Notes under the pieces: model-generated | The model's database searches: none | What the model was told of the DNA's origin: nothing | What the model saw: only the letters and a program-made list of their open reading frames with translations | Assembly (NCBI RefSeq): GCF_030269925.1 | Contig: NC_085117.1 | Span: 14,694,731 to 14,758,730 of the forward strand | DNA length: 64,000 nt | Direction of reading: 5' to 3' | DNA from: Bombyx mori | Taxonomy: Eukaryota; Arthropoda; Insecta; Lepidoptera; Bombycidae | Translations under genes and position numbers: made by a program | In this document: piece by piece, positions 30,144 through 42,500 of the stretch | How the letters are laid out: each line of letters starts with the position of its first letter | Numbering within the stretch: the first letter of the stretch is position 1

Positions 30144-32090
30144 GTTGTTCCCTTTTATGAATATAAAACTTTTTAACAGTCTAACTATACACACTTTGAA
30201 CATTTACTCAAGCACAACAATTGTGTTTTAGAGTAAACAAAACATGTATGTTCAGAATTCAAATATTTTTAACTGTACTGCTTTTTCATTACTGGATTGT
30301 TTTTCCCATGGTTTCAATCTTAAATAATAGGAATATTAACGAGGTCAACTACAAACTGGGCGTATGTACACCTAGTCGATTCTTATATAAAATGTTAATC
30401 TTATTTGATTTAGAAACACTGTTTCTGATTAGATTTAATTTTACAAACAAATATAAAATTATAAACCAAGACAAAATCGAAGGCCGTTTCGTAACTTAGA
30501 TGCATTTGTGATTTATATTTTACATAGCTGTTTTAATTCAGAAAAAAAAATACAAAATACGTTTCTATTCCTAAGCTATTTGTGAAAAGTTATCTAAATA
30601 AATAACTAATCTTACCTTAACCGAGCGTCACGTTTTCTCTTACTGGGCGCAATCCGGTTTGCCACATCAATACCAATTTGTAATACATATCAAACTAATT
30701 TGCCACAATTTCACTTTTCACGGTGTATGGTGTTATCTTACTTTTCACCACCTACTTGCACGCACGCCCACAATCAGCATACACAAACAGCTTTCGGAAG
30801 GTAAATTTCTATCAAAGACCTAAACGTCAATAACCCGGGACAAGCGGCTGTGATGGTGAAAATTTTTAGTTAACTTTTACAAAAGCTGCAAGGCTTGTTT
30901 ATGAATTATAATCCTAGATTTTATATTTTCATTTTTTTTTGTAATTGTGTATGCAAATTCATTAATATTGTTAGAATATCACTACAAACGCTACCGTCAC
31001 GTCTCTAACTCATTGACCAAGTCACAAAATCACAAAATACAAATGAAGTGAGCAAGCAGGGTTGCTGTTTAGATCTAGCCTATGAAATTCGATTGTTTTC
31101 CCCGAAAGGAAATGTCAACTTTTCCTCACATTAATAAACCTGCTATTAAAATAATATAATTTTATTAAAAGAAGGAACGAATAACAATCATTTCGTGCAG
31201 AAATTTGATTTATTTTTAATAATACGTTCTTAGCTATGACTTAGCTAAAATTTCAAAATCGAGTTAGTAGTTTAATTAGAATAATAATCTTCTGTTTGAA
31301 TAAAATTTTATACGATACTCATGCCCAATTGCAGCTAGCTGTTCGACATACTCTCTTTATGTTAAAGAAGTAATAAAAGAATCTAACGTCGTTTCTTACA
31401 AACAAAGACTTTTTTTTCGGACACGCTCTTGGTTTAATCTGAGAGATACATGTATTCTTTGGTGTAGTACTATTTTATGTTACTGCACTAGGTGTATAGA
31501 CAAGTTCACGGTGGATCATAAAGGGTAACCAAATGCAAAATACAACGTAAATGCCGCAACCACCTTCCACATTAGGTCATAATTCTAAAACGGTTACCCC
31601 ATCTTATAAAGTGCAATATTCATTTGCAAAATTAACAGCCTTGATGTTGTTATTTATCCACGTGAACTCACAATACACCTTACAACCAAAATTTTACCGA
31701 TTTAATATTAATTACACGAAGGCATCGATCTTTCCTCGCCGAAGTTATTCATGAATGAATATAATCGAAACTGTTAATATTTTCCAGAAGATATCACATT
31801 TATACAAAAGCATGTGTTTATATTGAAAAACGTAACGTTGAAGAAACGTAACGCAAAAAACAAATATCTTGAAAATTGTTTTAAAAAACAACGTCCAAGA
31901 AAAAAGCCCTCAAAATTAAGAAAAAATTTACAGCTGGTAACCGTGTAAGAAAAAAGGAGTGGAATGACATTTTGTCAGTATTACCAGCAAATTGAAACAA
32001 ATATATCGAACAACTGACCTCTATTTCAAGATGGACAGGAGTAGGAGGAAAATAATCTCTATATTATAGAATTAAGTGTATTATCTATAC
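30144..32090. other. Host sequence with no gene seen
   Basis: AT-rich and without a recognisable exon. On the minus strand a short GC-richer stretch at 30615-30660 ends in a donor-like GTAAGA at 30616-30611, but no partner exon was found. Confidence 0.4.
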
Positions 32091-32561
32091 CAGTGATTCT
32101 CAACCACTGTGCCGCGGCACTTTTGTGTGCCGCCAAATTTCAAAAGTGTGCCGCCAAATTTTGCAAATATATAATAATGTTAATATTATTAAATTATATC
32201 ATTTAAAAATAAAAATATTTTTAACATGAATATATATTGAAATACACAAAAAAATAAATTATTTTATTATTTGCTTTGCAACGCGGTTTTTCTTAGTTAT
32301 GATGAAGCGGCGTGCATAGCAATAGGAATATATCTCAAGTCGGCGCACACTTGCCACTTCTGCGTACAAAACGTTTGTTTTAGTGATAGTTGGGATTCAC
32401 AAGGTGTTGCATAGTAGTTACTCCACCTTTTCTTTCGTTAAAATTGGCAAATGTATGTGATTCGGTAGTAAGTAAATAATTTTTATCTTTTTCTTTGTGT
32501 GCCGCCAAATTTTGAAATCGTTAAATATGTGCCGCAACAAAAAAAAGGTTCAGAATCACTG
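32091..32561. mobile_element. Non-autonomous hAT element with 8-bp target duplication
   Basis: It begins CAGTGATTCTCAACC and ends GGTTCAGAATCACTG, imperfect inverted repeats of the hAT type. ATCTATAC occurs at 32083-32090 and 32562-32569. Words such as GTGTGCCGCCAAATTT repeat near both ends. There is no transposase ORF. Confidence 0.9.
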
Positions 32562-33212
32562 ATCTATACCATGGAATTACGAAGCAGAGAATAGATTTAA
32601 GAAAGTTCGCTCTACGGTCCTTGAGTGTTAAAACAATTAAATAAATAATGCTTTTCTTTTATTTCACTTGTAACCAATTGGGATGAAATACGATTGAAGG
32701 ATACAAGATGAGATGAGATGAAATGAAATAATATCTCACTAAAACGGTGGTAGGGCATCTTGTGAGCCCGCATGAGTAAGTACCACCACCCTATTTCTGT
32801 ATGAAACAATAATGCGTTTCCACCCTGAAACACCAATGCGATATCCACCTCCAGCTACTTTGATCTCCCACATTGATAAATTTTAGAGATGTTAAACGAT
32901 TAATAAACTATCATAACTACTTATTTAAACCAGAGGAAACAATAAGTAAAATATCACATAACTTCAAACGTTCCATTTCCGCCTCTTATGTTAAAAAGAA
33001 ATTACATACGAATACTACCTACCTAATTTGTGATTCGTCGAAAGCCGTCCTAATAATATATCACTTGATTTTTAGACAGTATAGTACTTTTGCCAGTATG
33101 CATGGAGTATAGAGCTACATTTTATTTATATACGTACACATACATTTTATTTAAGTATTATTTTATCTTAAAAAGTATCTACCGAAGGTGATGGCGTCTC
33201 ATTTTATATTTC

Positions 33213-33420
33213 CCTTAGCATCAGTCTGTGGAGTTTCTCGCCTGACCTTTTGAGTGGTTTGCGATTACGATCCGGTGGTGGATGCAACTGCACTCGAGTT
33301 GTTAGGCTTCTTTTGCAGATGTCAAGCAGTTGTTAGGAAACTCTCCCCTCCTGGTCCTTGAGTTCAACCATCCGTCGTAGCTAAGCGGCAAGTTCTATAT
33401 ACCAGCCTTCTAACCCAAAA
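33213..33420 (+). mobile_element. Diverged LINE 3'-UTR fragment
   Basis: It follows the jockey-like 3' UTR order (GGAGTTTCTCGCC, then GATCCGGTGGTGGAT) but differs afterwards, with a variant also seen at 56432-56660. Probably a sister subfamily. Confidence 0.55.
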
Positions 33421-34134
33421 ATGCTTTTAAATCTTTTTAACCACTTTAAAAAATGAGGTAGTTCTCGATTTGCATTTTTAAATATGGTTTATCTGAGAAC
33501 TCCATAGTCGATAATAATACGGATATAGTCTACCACTTGTATTATAATTTTGAGTTAAGTAGTTGATGACATCAACACCAACGAAAATATTAAGTAGTCT
33601 TCATCGGGAGTCAAGCTTTCTAGTCACTCACTAAAGCAACTCTTAATCCAGTCTCCGGTTTTGCTTGTATCGCCAATTTAAAAGTCCCTTTTGAGTACTA
33701 CTTTACGCTAGAAAAGGGCAGGCAGGAAACAATCACAGATTGTAGTCTAGACGGGAAAACCGTAAATCTAAAGCAAGTGAGAGCCAGAGTGCCAGAGGTG
33801 AGTGGCATCATTTAAAATCAGATTTTCATGGGCTGCGGTAACTACAAGGCAGGGTTAATAGGGGCATTGATCTCCTACTTTTTTGTTCAGGTACAGGAGA
33901 TTGTACATGTCGTGTTGAACCGACCTAATCCCTCTGTCGCTTAACAAACCGCATCCAAGCCTCAGGAGCGAGGCAGAACTCATCCAATACAGTGGAGACA
34001 AAGTAATACGTTTCGCGTGGAACGCATTGCTCCGCGTTACCCTGTCGCCACAAAGACGTTGAACCGGCAGTTCCCGGCCGCTCGATCAGTGACATCTACC
34101 CTAGTAAAAATAAGACTATATTTATTGCTTAAAC
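33421..34134. other. No gene seen
   Basis: Mixed-composition sequence with a GC-richer part at 33880-34080. No long ORF, family motif or RNA gene was recognised. Confidence 0.35.
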
Positions 34135-34320
34135 GAGTGAACGAACTTACTGCAAGCCTGGTGTTAAGTGATAACCAGAACCCATAGATATTAACAACAT
34201 AAATACCGCCACCCACCTTGATAGATAAGTTCTAAGTTTCGATTTTTACAACGGCGGCCCCACCCTTCAAACCGAAACGTATTCCTGCTTCACACGAAAG
34301 CAGGGTGATGATGGTAAAAA
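34135..34320 (-). repeat. Bm1-type SINE fragment, minus strand
   Basis: Reverse complement of the Bm1 body, with CCGCCACCCACCTTGA and CTTCAAACCGAAACG. The tRNA-like head is absent. Confidence 0.7.
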
Positions 34321-34629
34321 TACTTGATGGTAGTAAGAAAGATATAAATATAAGGCCCTACCATCGGTATAACTACGTATTGCAACCAGAAACCAGAAAA
34401 ATTGATGGCCGTCTGCGGGATTTAAAAACCGGCATAGTCGCATCACTTGATAAAAGTAGACTAGGCGCCTCATTCTTTAGACCCCAAACGACTTTACAAT
34501 CACAAATTTACTTCATATTTTTTACCATTACCTAGGATTATAACAAAAATTATTTAGGTACAGTTTAAAAAAATGTTTATTAAAATGTACTAAATTGGAT
34601 AGGTACATAATGTTTTTTTTACTTGTCTT

Positions 34630-34955
34630 TTAAAGGATAACACAACATTTTTTATGGGGGCGCCATCTAGATTCTGAAGATCGTTGTTTGTAAGCTTTTC
34701 GAATACGTTTTCTATGTGTTTTTCGGGAACGTTTGTTACTAAGTCGCGAGTCTTTGGACTGAATTCTGGCGCAGTCGCAAGGAGACCCCACGCGACTAAC
34801 TGTGTCCATGGCGCTGGGACATTTGCTCTTGCGTTTGATACACTTTTTATAGCACTTGTCTGGTTCTGGACAGGGCGGGGGTCGGGGCCTGTGGCGATGC
34901 ACACTGCATGTTGGCGCAGATATACATGGTTTTAAGCTGTTTGTAGAGTGTACAG
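34630..34955 (-). CDS. Small Cys/Pro/basic protein ending in a CaaX-like box, terminal exon
   Basis: From a likely splice acceptor (CTTTTTCAG, exon start 34955) this frame codes about 107 residues to a TAA at 34630. The N-terminal half is Cys/Pro-rich (PPPCPEPDKCYKKCIK), the rest is Arg/Lys-rich, and the end is KKCCVIL. A C-terminal CVIL after basic residues is what geranylgeranyl transferase I accepts. If no intron is used, the ATG at 34980 would start a 116-residue protein. A tiny exon near 36024-36036 (ATGAACAAGTATT before GTAAGT) would join in phase, but this is speculative. AATAAA on the minus strand at 34581-34576 supports the 3' end. Related to the gene upstream at 35397; no known family recognised. 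Confidence 0.55.
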
Positions 34956-35396
34956 CTGAAAAAGATTGACAGTAACACATTTAATAATCACACAATTTCC
35001 GTAGTGAAAGCCCCTATTTTCCTCCATGTACAGACTAAATAACAGGACAGAAATTCCCTATTTTTTAAAAGAATAGGTACTAAACATATATTTTTCTATT
35101 TATATACATATTTTTGTTTAACAGAAAAGACAGACACGATTGGAAAATTTGGCATTTTTATAGTTGATAATAATTACTGTAAAACTGCTCATTACCTAAT
35201 TAATACTATGGATAAAACATTTTAACAATTAAAAATTACTGCGTTTTCGACTATAGGTATAATATTTATTGCTCTGCTGAGTTGTTCTTCAAATTCTGTC
35301 TATTTTAACAGATAAAAGAAAAATGTTCGTTCTCTTTCGGCTAAGTTGCTAATTCACAGTATTCGCAAATCAGTGCCCGAAAAGGTCAATACAATT

Positions 35397-35826
35397 TTAT
35401 AATATTTCACACTTTTTTTTCTTTAGTCTGCCTCGATGTCCTTTTCCAAGACAGCATTCACTTTTCGACAAAGTACTCCCTTGTCGTCTAGTATAATTAA
35501 GATAAGAATGGCTGCCAGTCAGTCTATCTTTTTTTCGCATCTTTGCCTCTTTAGATTTCTTTTTCAAAAACTTTTCAACGGCCGCCACGCTCCTCGGATT
35601 CGATGCGCTTTTCGATTTCCCGCAACTAGAACATTTGGCTTTTGACCTTGTTGACATTATGGATACAGCACTCCGACAAGGTCGAACTCCTTTCGAAGTT
35701 GTTTTCTTTAAGCATTTTTCTGGATTTTGGCATGAAGGCGGTGTAGGGTGACACCGTATGGGAGTACATGATGCAGACGGCGTACATGGTGGATGCGCAA
35801 TTGGCGACATTATTGCAGCGTTTAAT
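35397..35826 (-). CDS. Paralogue of the 34.6-kb gene: small Cys/Pro/Lys-rich CaaX-like protein
   Basis: The open frame reaches 35843, and a candidate acceptor (TTGCAG) would start the exon at 35826; an internal ATG at 35810 could also start it. The layout copies the neighbour: a Cys/Pro-rich first part (PPSCQNPEKCLKK against PPPCPEPDKCYKK), a long basic part and the end KKKKCEIL. CEIL is a weaker CaaX match because its first a position is acidic. AATAAA on the minus strand lies at 35270-35265. The acceptor phase differs from that of the neighbour, so the two are more likely tandem duplicates than alternative last exons. Function unknown; small basic Cys-rich proteins are common in the male germline, but nothing here proves that. 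Confidence 0.5.
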
Positions 35827-36611
35827 CTGCAACAATGCTGCATTTTTACACTTCAAATAACTTACGAAAACAAAAACAGAAGTTAACTTCACAATGAATT
35901 CAGTGATTTGCCACTCGATAAAGCCCACCGAAACGACAACGCAATCGTATATTTCGCCAATAAAATTAACAGCTGTAAATTAAGCGTAATATTATACTAT
36001 TTAAAATATCAAATGATACTTACAATACTTGTTCATGTTATGTTAGCGTATCGCAAAGGCCCCAGGTATTCCGCTGACTTCAGAATTTTGCACTAGAGAA
36101 ATAAGTTACTTTTAAATTGAGCAAACATTTTTTATGGATGGGCGTTCGAGCTCACACGATTTATCTGATGCTAACTGGTTTCCAAAATTTTATGAGAATA
36201 AGATTTTAAGGCAATTTAACTAAGTACGTACTGACATAATCTTGCGAGTGGCAAATAATGCTAAGCTTTCATAGACATCAGTACCGGTCTTTCTAACTCG
36301 TAAAATAAATATATGTAGTAACTTACCCATAGGTATAAATTTTAAGGTAAATCGTGAATTGTTACTATAGTTTCCTTTCCACGGTCATTTTTTTTTCAAA
36401 ATATTTTTTCTGATATTTTTTATGTGACACTTAAAATTTACATTTCTGATCTTCTATTTTCAACAATGACGTTTATTCTGTCTTCTTTCAGTTTTTTCAT
36501 GGATTTTGGTGTACGTCACAAATTAAAATCAATAAAAAGTTTTAAGCTTTTATAAATATACGATTTAATGCTTTTTTTTTCATACCTATTTTAGTAACCT
36601 CGAGGGGTTAT

Positions 36612-36835
36612 GCGAGATTCACCGAACTAGTAGGTGAGCTGGCAAGAGCCGTGCTTCGCAGATTCTACCACCGAATCGGAAACGCGACCCGGAAGAAGAT
36701 CCGGCGAGAAACTCAGTGGGCTGTGTCTGTAGGTTAATTTGCTCGCCGAGCCCTTCGTCGCAAGCGACGGGTTCGACGAGAACGATGACCGGTGCTTGGG
36801 ACCTAAACGCACTGTTAGGGGATTGGGAGGATCCG
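36612..36835 (-). mobile_element. Jockey-like LINE 3'-end fragment, minus strand
   Basis: Reverse complement of the LINE 3' end, reaching into the ORF2 C-terminus (CTTCGTCGCAAGCGACGGG) and including CCCACTGAG stem sequence. The second arm of stem 1 is damaged. Confidence 0.78.
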
Positions 36836-37114
36836 AAATGACGTGAGATTTATTGCATCGTAAACGCGGCGTCGAGAAAATACAGCGTTGCTTTTATTAT
36901 AAACGTTTTTATTCTAATTTCATTATTCGTATCTATGAGAATAGCTTTATTGTCCTATACGGCCAATAGAAGATCTGAAGACCCGCTACTCTGCTGTCTG
37001 ATCTGGCGGTTTCTCCACGAATGTGAAGGAAGTTTTTATCCAGATTAGGTCAATCTCAACTACCTCCAATACCACGTCATAAGTGGGATTAGGATTAGCG
37101 TAGTAGTATGGAAT

Positions 37115-37224
37115 GGGATCATTTGCTTACGTTTGCCGTTAGGGGCGCTGTTTCAACTGCATACAAAATTGGGTTACCTTTTACGCTATCGAGAACGTTA
37201 AAAAACTCGCACTAAGTCACACTG
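37115..37224. mobile_element. Half copy of the foldback MITE
   Basis: It matches the centre and right arm of the element at 19182-19357 (GCTTACGTTTGCCG, then TTTTACGCTATCGAGAACG). The left arm is missing, so it is no longer palindromic. The AT-rich stretch from 37225 to about 38149 holds no gene that I can support. Confidence 0.65.
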
Positions 37225-38149
37225 ATGTTTTTATTAGACTTTCTCGCTGACATGAAATACGCTATGGTGTTTCTAAAGCGCTATAGTGTTTCCATAATTT
37301 CTTCTCAGAGTGGTTTGAAAAGATTCTGCATTACATTTTTTAACATTTGCCTACGGATAGAGTAGATTTTATCTGTCTGCATCAAGGTCAGAAACTGACA
37401 GCTACCTGACCACTCAGTACAATTAGGTTTTAACCAACACAAAAAAAAACTATAAATAAAGAAAAGCTAAGCTTTTATTCTCATAAATAGTTAAATAACA
37501 AGTGCAAATTTCATTCAATTCAAGTGTTGCACATCTTTCTTAATTTTTAACACTGTTGTAAATAATTGCGTTGAATAATCTAATTATAAACTATATTAAA
37601 TAAATTTTGTTGCCATTGTCAACACATTAATATATGTAACACATTATCCTCTAATCGTGTTTGATAATACTAGATGCCAGTTTTTGTCCAAAACATGCAA
37701 ACTTATTTTAAATTAATATTTCAAGTAGGAATGCATTGATTACATTAATTATTATTTTTTACATTTCTTTACCACAATTGCTTTATTCATAAAAATGGTA
37801 TAATGTCATCTTGCAAAGAATAATTAATTTTTATAATTTTATAAATCCAAATATTCTCTGGGTTGTAAATCAGTTGTAGTGGTTAGATTTAATTTACCAC
37901 TTGTAACACCCAAAGGAGACGTAAAAGCTTTTATGAACTTTTACATTTTATTGTCTAATACTCTTTGGGTTATCCGACAGCCATGGTTTCATGTGATAAT
38001 GCGGACAGTGCATTAATTCTGCTTTTTCGACGTAGATTCTTGATAGGTCGGTGGCTGATCCTGTAAGTTCATAGGACAAATTTTAATACGCGCTATACGT
38101 GTACGATTTACGCATGCTGAAGTATTTATTATACTTATATATATTTTAA

Positions 38150-38315
38150 ATTTTTCACAACCTACTTGGTTCTATGTGGTTACCGGAACCTATAAGCATC
38201 AACAATGTAAATGCCACCACCCACATTAAGACACTAAGTATCGAGTACAAAGTCTGCCCTACCCTTCAAACCAAAAAGCTAATTGCTTCATAGTAGCTAC
38301 CCTAGCAGGCTAGAC
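38150..38315 (-). repeat. Bm1-type SINE fragment, minus strand
   Basis: A diverged reverse complement of the Bm1 body (ATGCCACCACCCACATTAAG, CCCTTCAAACCAAAAAGC). It stops 16 bases before a full plus-strand copy, giving an inverted pair. Confidence 0.65.
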
Positions 38316-38331
38316 GGCTTTAGTCTTTGTG

Positions 38332-38757
38332 GCCTAAAGGATAAGACGTTCGGTGCATTCGTGTTGAGCGATGCACCGGTGTTCGAATCCCAGGCGGGTA
38401 CCAATTTTTCTAATGAAATACGTAGGTATTCAACAAAATAAATGTTCACGATCGACTTCCACGGTGAAGGAATAACATCGTGTAATAAAAATCAAACCCG
38501 CAAAATTATCATTTGCGTTATTACTGGTGGTAGGACGTCTTGTGAGTCTGCACGGGTAAGTACCACCACCCTGCCTATTTCTGCCGTGAAGCAGTAATGC
38601 CTTGCGGTTTGAGGGGTGGGGCAGCCGTTGTAACTATACTTGAGACCTTAGAACTTATATCTCAAGGTGGGTGGCGCATTTACGTAGTCGATGTTTATGG
38701 ACTCCAGTAACCACTAAACACCAGATGGGCTGTGAGCACGTCCACAAAACAATAAAA
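38332..38757 (+). repeat. Near full-length Bm1-type SINE
   Basis: The head is tRNA-like, with an A box around TGGCCTAAAGGATA and a B box GTGTTCGAATCCC, about 45 bases apart, so it could be a Pol III promoter. The body runs through GGTGGTAGGACGTCTTGTGA to an A-rich end. I recognise it as Bm1, the common silkworm SINE; this is the best marker of the source organism in the window. Confidence 0.8.
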
Positions 38758-38764
38758 TTGTAAT

Positions 38765-39010
38765 TTTCGCTACTATCCTTTTTATTGCCTGACTAGCCGT
38801 ACTCGCCCGCTTCGCTGGGCATTTAAAATTAACATTATTATTTTTTATCATTATTATTAGGGAGTCCAACACTCATATAAATATTAGCCTATCCATTAAG
38901 TACATGTATTTTCTACATGGATACTAAGTTTCAAGTCGGATCGGATGCATGGTTCAGTAGTTATAACGGAACATCCATAAAAACTACTAGATTTATATAT
39001 TATTATTGAT
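38765..39010 (+). repeat. Dispersed moth repeat, family unnamed
   Basis: It contains CCGCTTCGCTGGGCATTT and later AACGGAACATCCATAAAAAC, ending in a TAT-rich run. Similar wording recurs in insect repeats I have seen, possibly RTE-type LINE ends. Identification is weak. Confidence 0.35.
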
Positions 39011-39500
39011 GTTATTTCTTCCCTGTGGAAAATGTTCATGATAAGTACGTATTTCGTTAGAAAAACCCGCCTGCGTGATTTGAACCCCAGCACAGTCGCA
39101 TCATATGGATCACATACAATAGCATGACTATTCACCTAAGCATTCGTATAGAGTATCGATTCGTATCGTTAACATTCAAGTGAATAATACATGAAAACAA
39201 AATGTGAATTAACTGTGAAACAGCATGTTTCCGGATATATTCCACAACCCAATAACTACCTATTTTGACTGCTACGCTGTTCGAAATTTACGATAATTCC
39301 AAAAAAAAATTCTCTACAACTTACGTGACTTTGCATGCAAGAACGCATCCAATGGTTAGACAGCTGCACACCGTACAATACTCGCCTTAAATATCTCTTC
39401 AAGTAAAATTCAACGCTCCGAGAAAACTATACAGTGTAGTTCATTCCAAAGTCTAAAAGTATGTAGTGTACATGATTGATTGACCTAAATAATAACTTAC

Positions 39501-42500
39501 ATTATAAGGTGGTGGCACATATGCTGTTTGTGGCCTGTTTGGATCGTAGTATGCACTCTGAGCTGCTTCAGCTGCTTTAGCATCTGCAAAATTACGATTA
39601 TTCTACTGCAAAATATACTATTCAAAACAAATTGATTTTATTTACACATGAATTTCTTTTAATATGTTGTAAAACATAAGTGATTTTACTCAAATTCTTA
39701 ATACAAGACTAATAGTATTTATTCCATTTTACTACAATGTATATATATATGTGCATTACATCTGCATAAAACTAAGTACACCTAGTTTTATTTTTAAAAT
39801 ATGACTTACAATACATGATAGTTATATTTAACTTTTATGTTACTTTACTTAACTCAACAAACTTTTACAGAACTCACCAGCAGAAGACATGCCAGTTGGT
39901 GGTGCTGAAGCTGCGAAACCCCCTGGATATCCGGGTGGCGGCGCTGATGCTCCCGGGTAGCCAGGAGGAGCCCCTCCTGGAACCACAAACCCACCACCCC
40001 CGGAAAACCCAGGGCCGGTCGGATAAGAAGCTCCAGTCACGCCAGGGTAGGGAGGTGGGGTATTCGACACAAATACTGAGTTTGGTGGAGGTTGGTCTGG
40101 AAAAGCCTGGAAAAATAATAAAAATATAATTTCGAATTACAATATGTGAAATAGTGCCAGCTCTCTTAATTATTTCTATATATCGTCTTCTCCCATTAAA
40201 ACTGTATAATCTCAAAACTTACAAATTTTACACAAGTGTTTTAAAGGTTTAACATGGGGTATTTTTAATATTAATCGTCTTTTAAAGTACGATAAAATTA
40301 TGTATTAATTTTGTTAATAGTAGTCAGAATATAGGTAAACTAAAAAAAAAAAACTAAAACGAAACTACGCTTTTTGACAGTATTTATGAGAAAAATACTG
40401 GTCATATCAAATGATTCCGCAAATTAACTAAATTTCGAATATTTTTGGAAATTGTACACTTTTAATGCAAAAAGACGATATCTAATATTGTTCATAAGAC
40501 ATTAAGCTAATATGTATTATATGTTAAGAAATGTACTGAATGACGTACAGAATAAGGTGGCACCCATCCATAATATCCTTGTGGAGGAGGTGCATATGCT
40601 GGTGGTGGTGCGGCTTGCCACGGTCCAGTCGGTGGGGTATAAGGAGGTGGCGAAGCACCAGCTGCCATATGACGAGAAGCTAAAAAAAATTATATTTTAT
40701 TTATTATATATTGCTAAACATAATTTGATATCATATCAAGGATTGCTTTATATAGAAGAAATTGCTCATATGTAGAATCAATAGATAATTAAGTCTTTTT
40801 TAATGAATTCTAACAAATCTTATTACTTTTATACACTTTATTGTTTATTTTTTTCTTGCCCATGTAGGCAGACGAGCATACGGCCTACCTGATAGTGAAT
40901 AAGCAGAGTATTATATACACTTGACATTGGCGAAATCTAAAATGAAACGCCATAAACCTAAGAGATAGATAGATAGAATGGTTAGCGTCGCTCATGGATT
41001 TCAGCAATGCCAGGGGCAGAGCCAAACCGCTGTCTACTATAAAATTTTTTGGTATTGTAGCTATAATACAATATTAAAAATTGAGGTAAGGGGCCTTTCA
41101 ATAACTTTTAGTGATATAGCATGGAAGGTAAGCTCTTGCTTCAATAACAACAACCCAACATCATTTCAAGGTTGTGATGTAAACATACTCTTCAGTAGTC
41201 TTCAATCGAATTCAGTAACTGATATAGACTTGTCGCATTCAATTATGATTAGGTAGGCATTACTTTTACTCACCAAGATGAGCAGCTTTTAACATGGCTT
41301 GTCCATACTCAATAGCACCTCCTGATTTGAAGGTAAGCTTGAATTTGACCTCACCAATAAAGTTGCCATTAGGTTGGGCACGAACTTTACCTTTTATACA
41401 GTTGGCAGAGAACATAGGTTGTTCCACAGTTACCTATAAAACAATATCAATTCACATCGTCATAATCATCAACATTGCCCGAAATACTGCTGAAGACAGG
41501 CTTCTATTAAGTCTCCAGCTGTAGGGAACACAGATTCCACTTATTCACACTATTCCCCCTGGTGCATAATATTGCAACAAGCTTTTATATAATATAAATT
41601 TTATGTTATTACTATGGACTCATTTGCAGTGAATTTGCAATTTAAAATGGGTTCATAACAATCAAATATTAGCTATTTATCTATATAATTATTTATTAAT
41701 AGTACTGATTTCTTTTTATTGGCTCAGTTCATGTCAATGAATATATTTAATAACTTTTTAGCCAAGACAGACAAGAGACAGATTTCTGAAAAACCAAACT
41801 GCATTCAGCAGTAGTTTATTTAGTCATCATATCCTATGTTGTTCTTCATCTAACAAATAAATTACTTACATCTTGCAATGCAATAAAAGGAAAACTGAAT
41901 GATCTCATGGCATCTGTATTCTTCTTTGAATTGTAAATCATTCTATGAGTAGTGAGGTACATCCGTCCCTCCTTGATCCCCTTAAACTCTGGTGTATCAT
42001 TCCCATAGAATTCAACTGACACATTGTCAGAAAACAAGATGATGCTGAAATAGTAAAGTAAATAAATAAAAAAATATCAATATAATGATAATCATTCTTT
42101 ATCATCTTCTAGATAAAATTGTCAATATTTCATATGCCACTAAAGATAATATCTAGTGTTATATTAATCTGAAGTATCCATTGAATCAACCCTTTTTTCA
42201 CCAAGAGGCCAGTCGGCCTTATTTGTACAAACAAGAAAGTTTATTGAAAAGTATTTTTTGCAAAATAGTTTCAAAAACGACACATGAGTCATCTATTATC
42301 AAAGGTGGCAATCTGTGCATTTGGACAAAAAAATGTTATTGATATGTCAATACAGATTGATTTGAATATAATCGTCTCCTTCAAAGAATATGGTTCAAAA
42401 CCTGCATTAAATAAAGGTTAATACTTAACCTGTTATTTATCTAGGATGTCGTTCAGAAGAGTTTTGTAACTGCCAATGGAATACAAAGTCAATAATTCGT

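Noticed and set aside
30615..30860. Possible first exon of a minus-strand gene
   Set aside because: Only a donor-like GTAAGA supports it; the frame before it has a stop and no downstream exon was found.
35626..35928. Alternative minus-strand frame overlapping the 35.4-kb gene
   Set aside because: It has no matching paralogue in the neighbour and lacks the CaaX-type end.
38340..38405. tRNA gene candidate
   Set aside because: A and B boxes are present, but the sequence continues into the Bm1 SINE body and does not fold into a clean cloverleaf with an anticodon arm.
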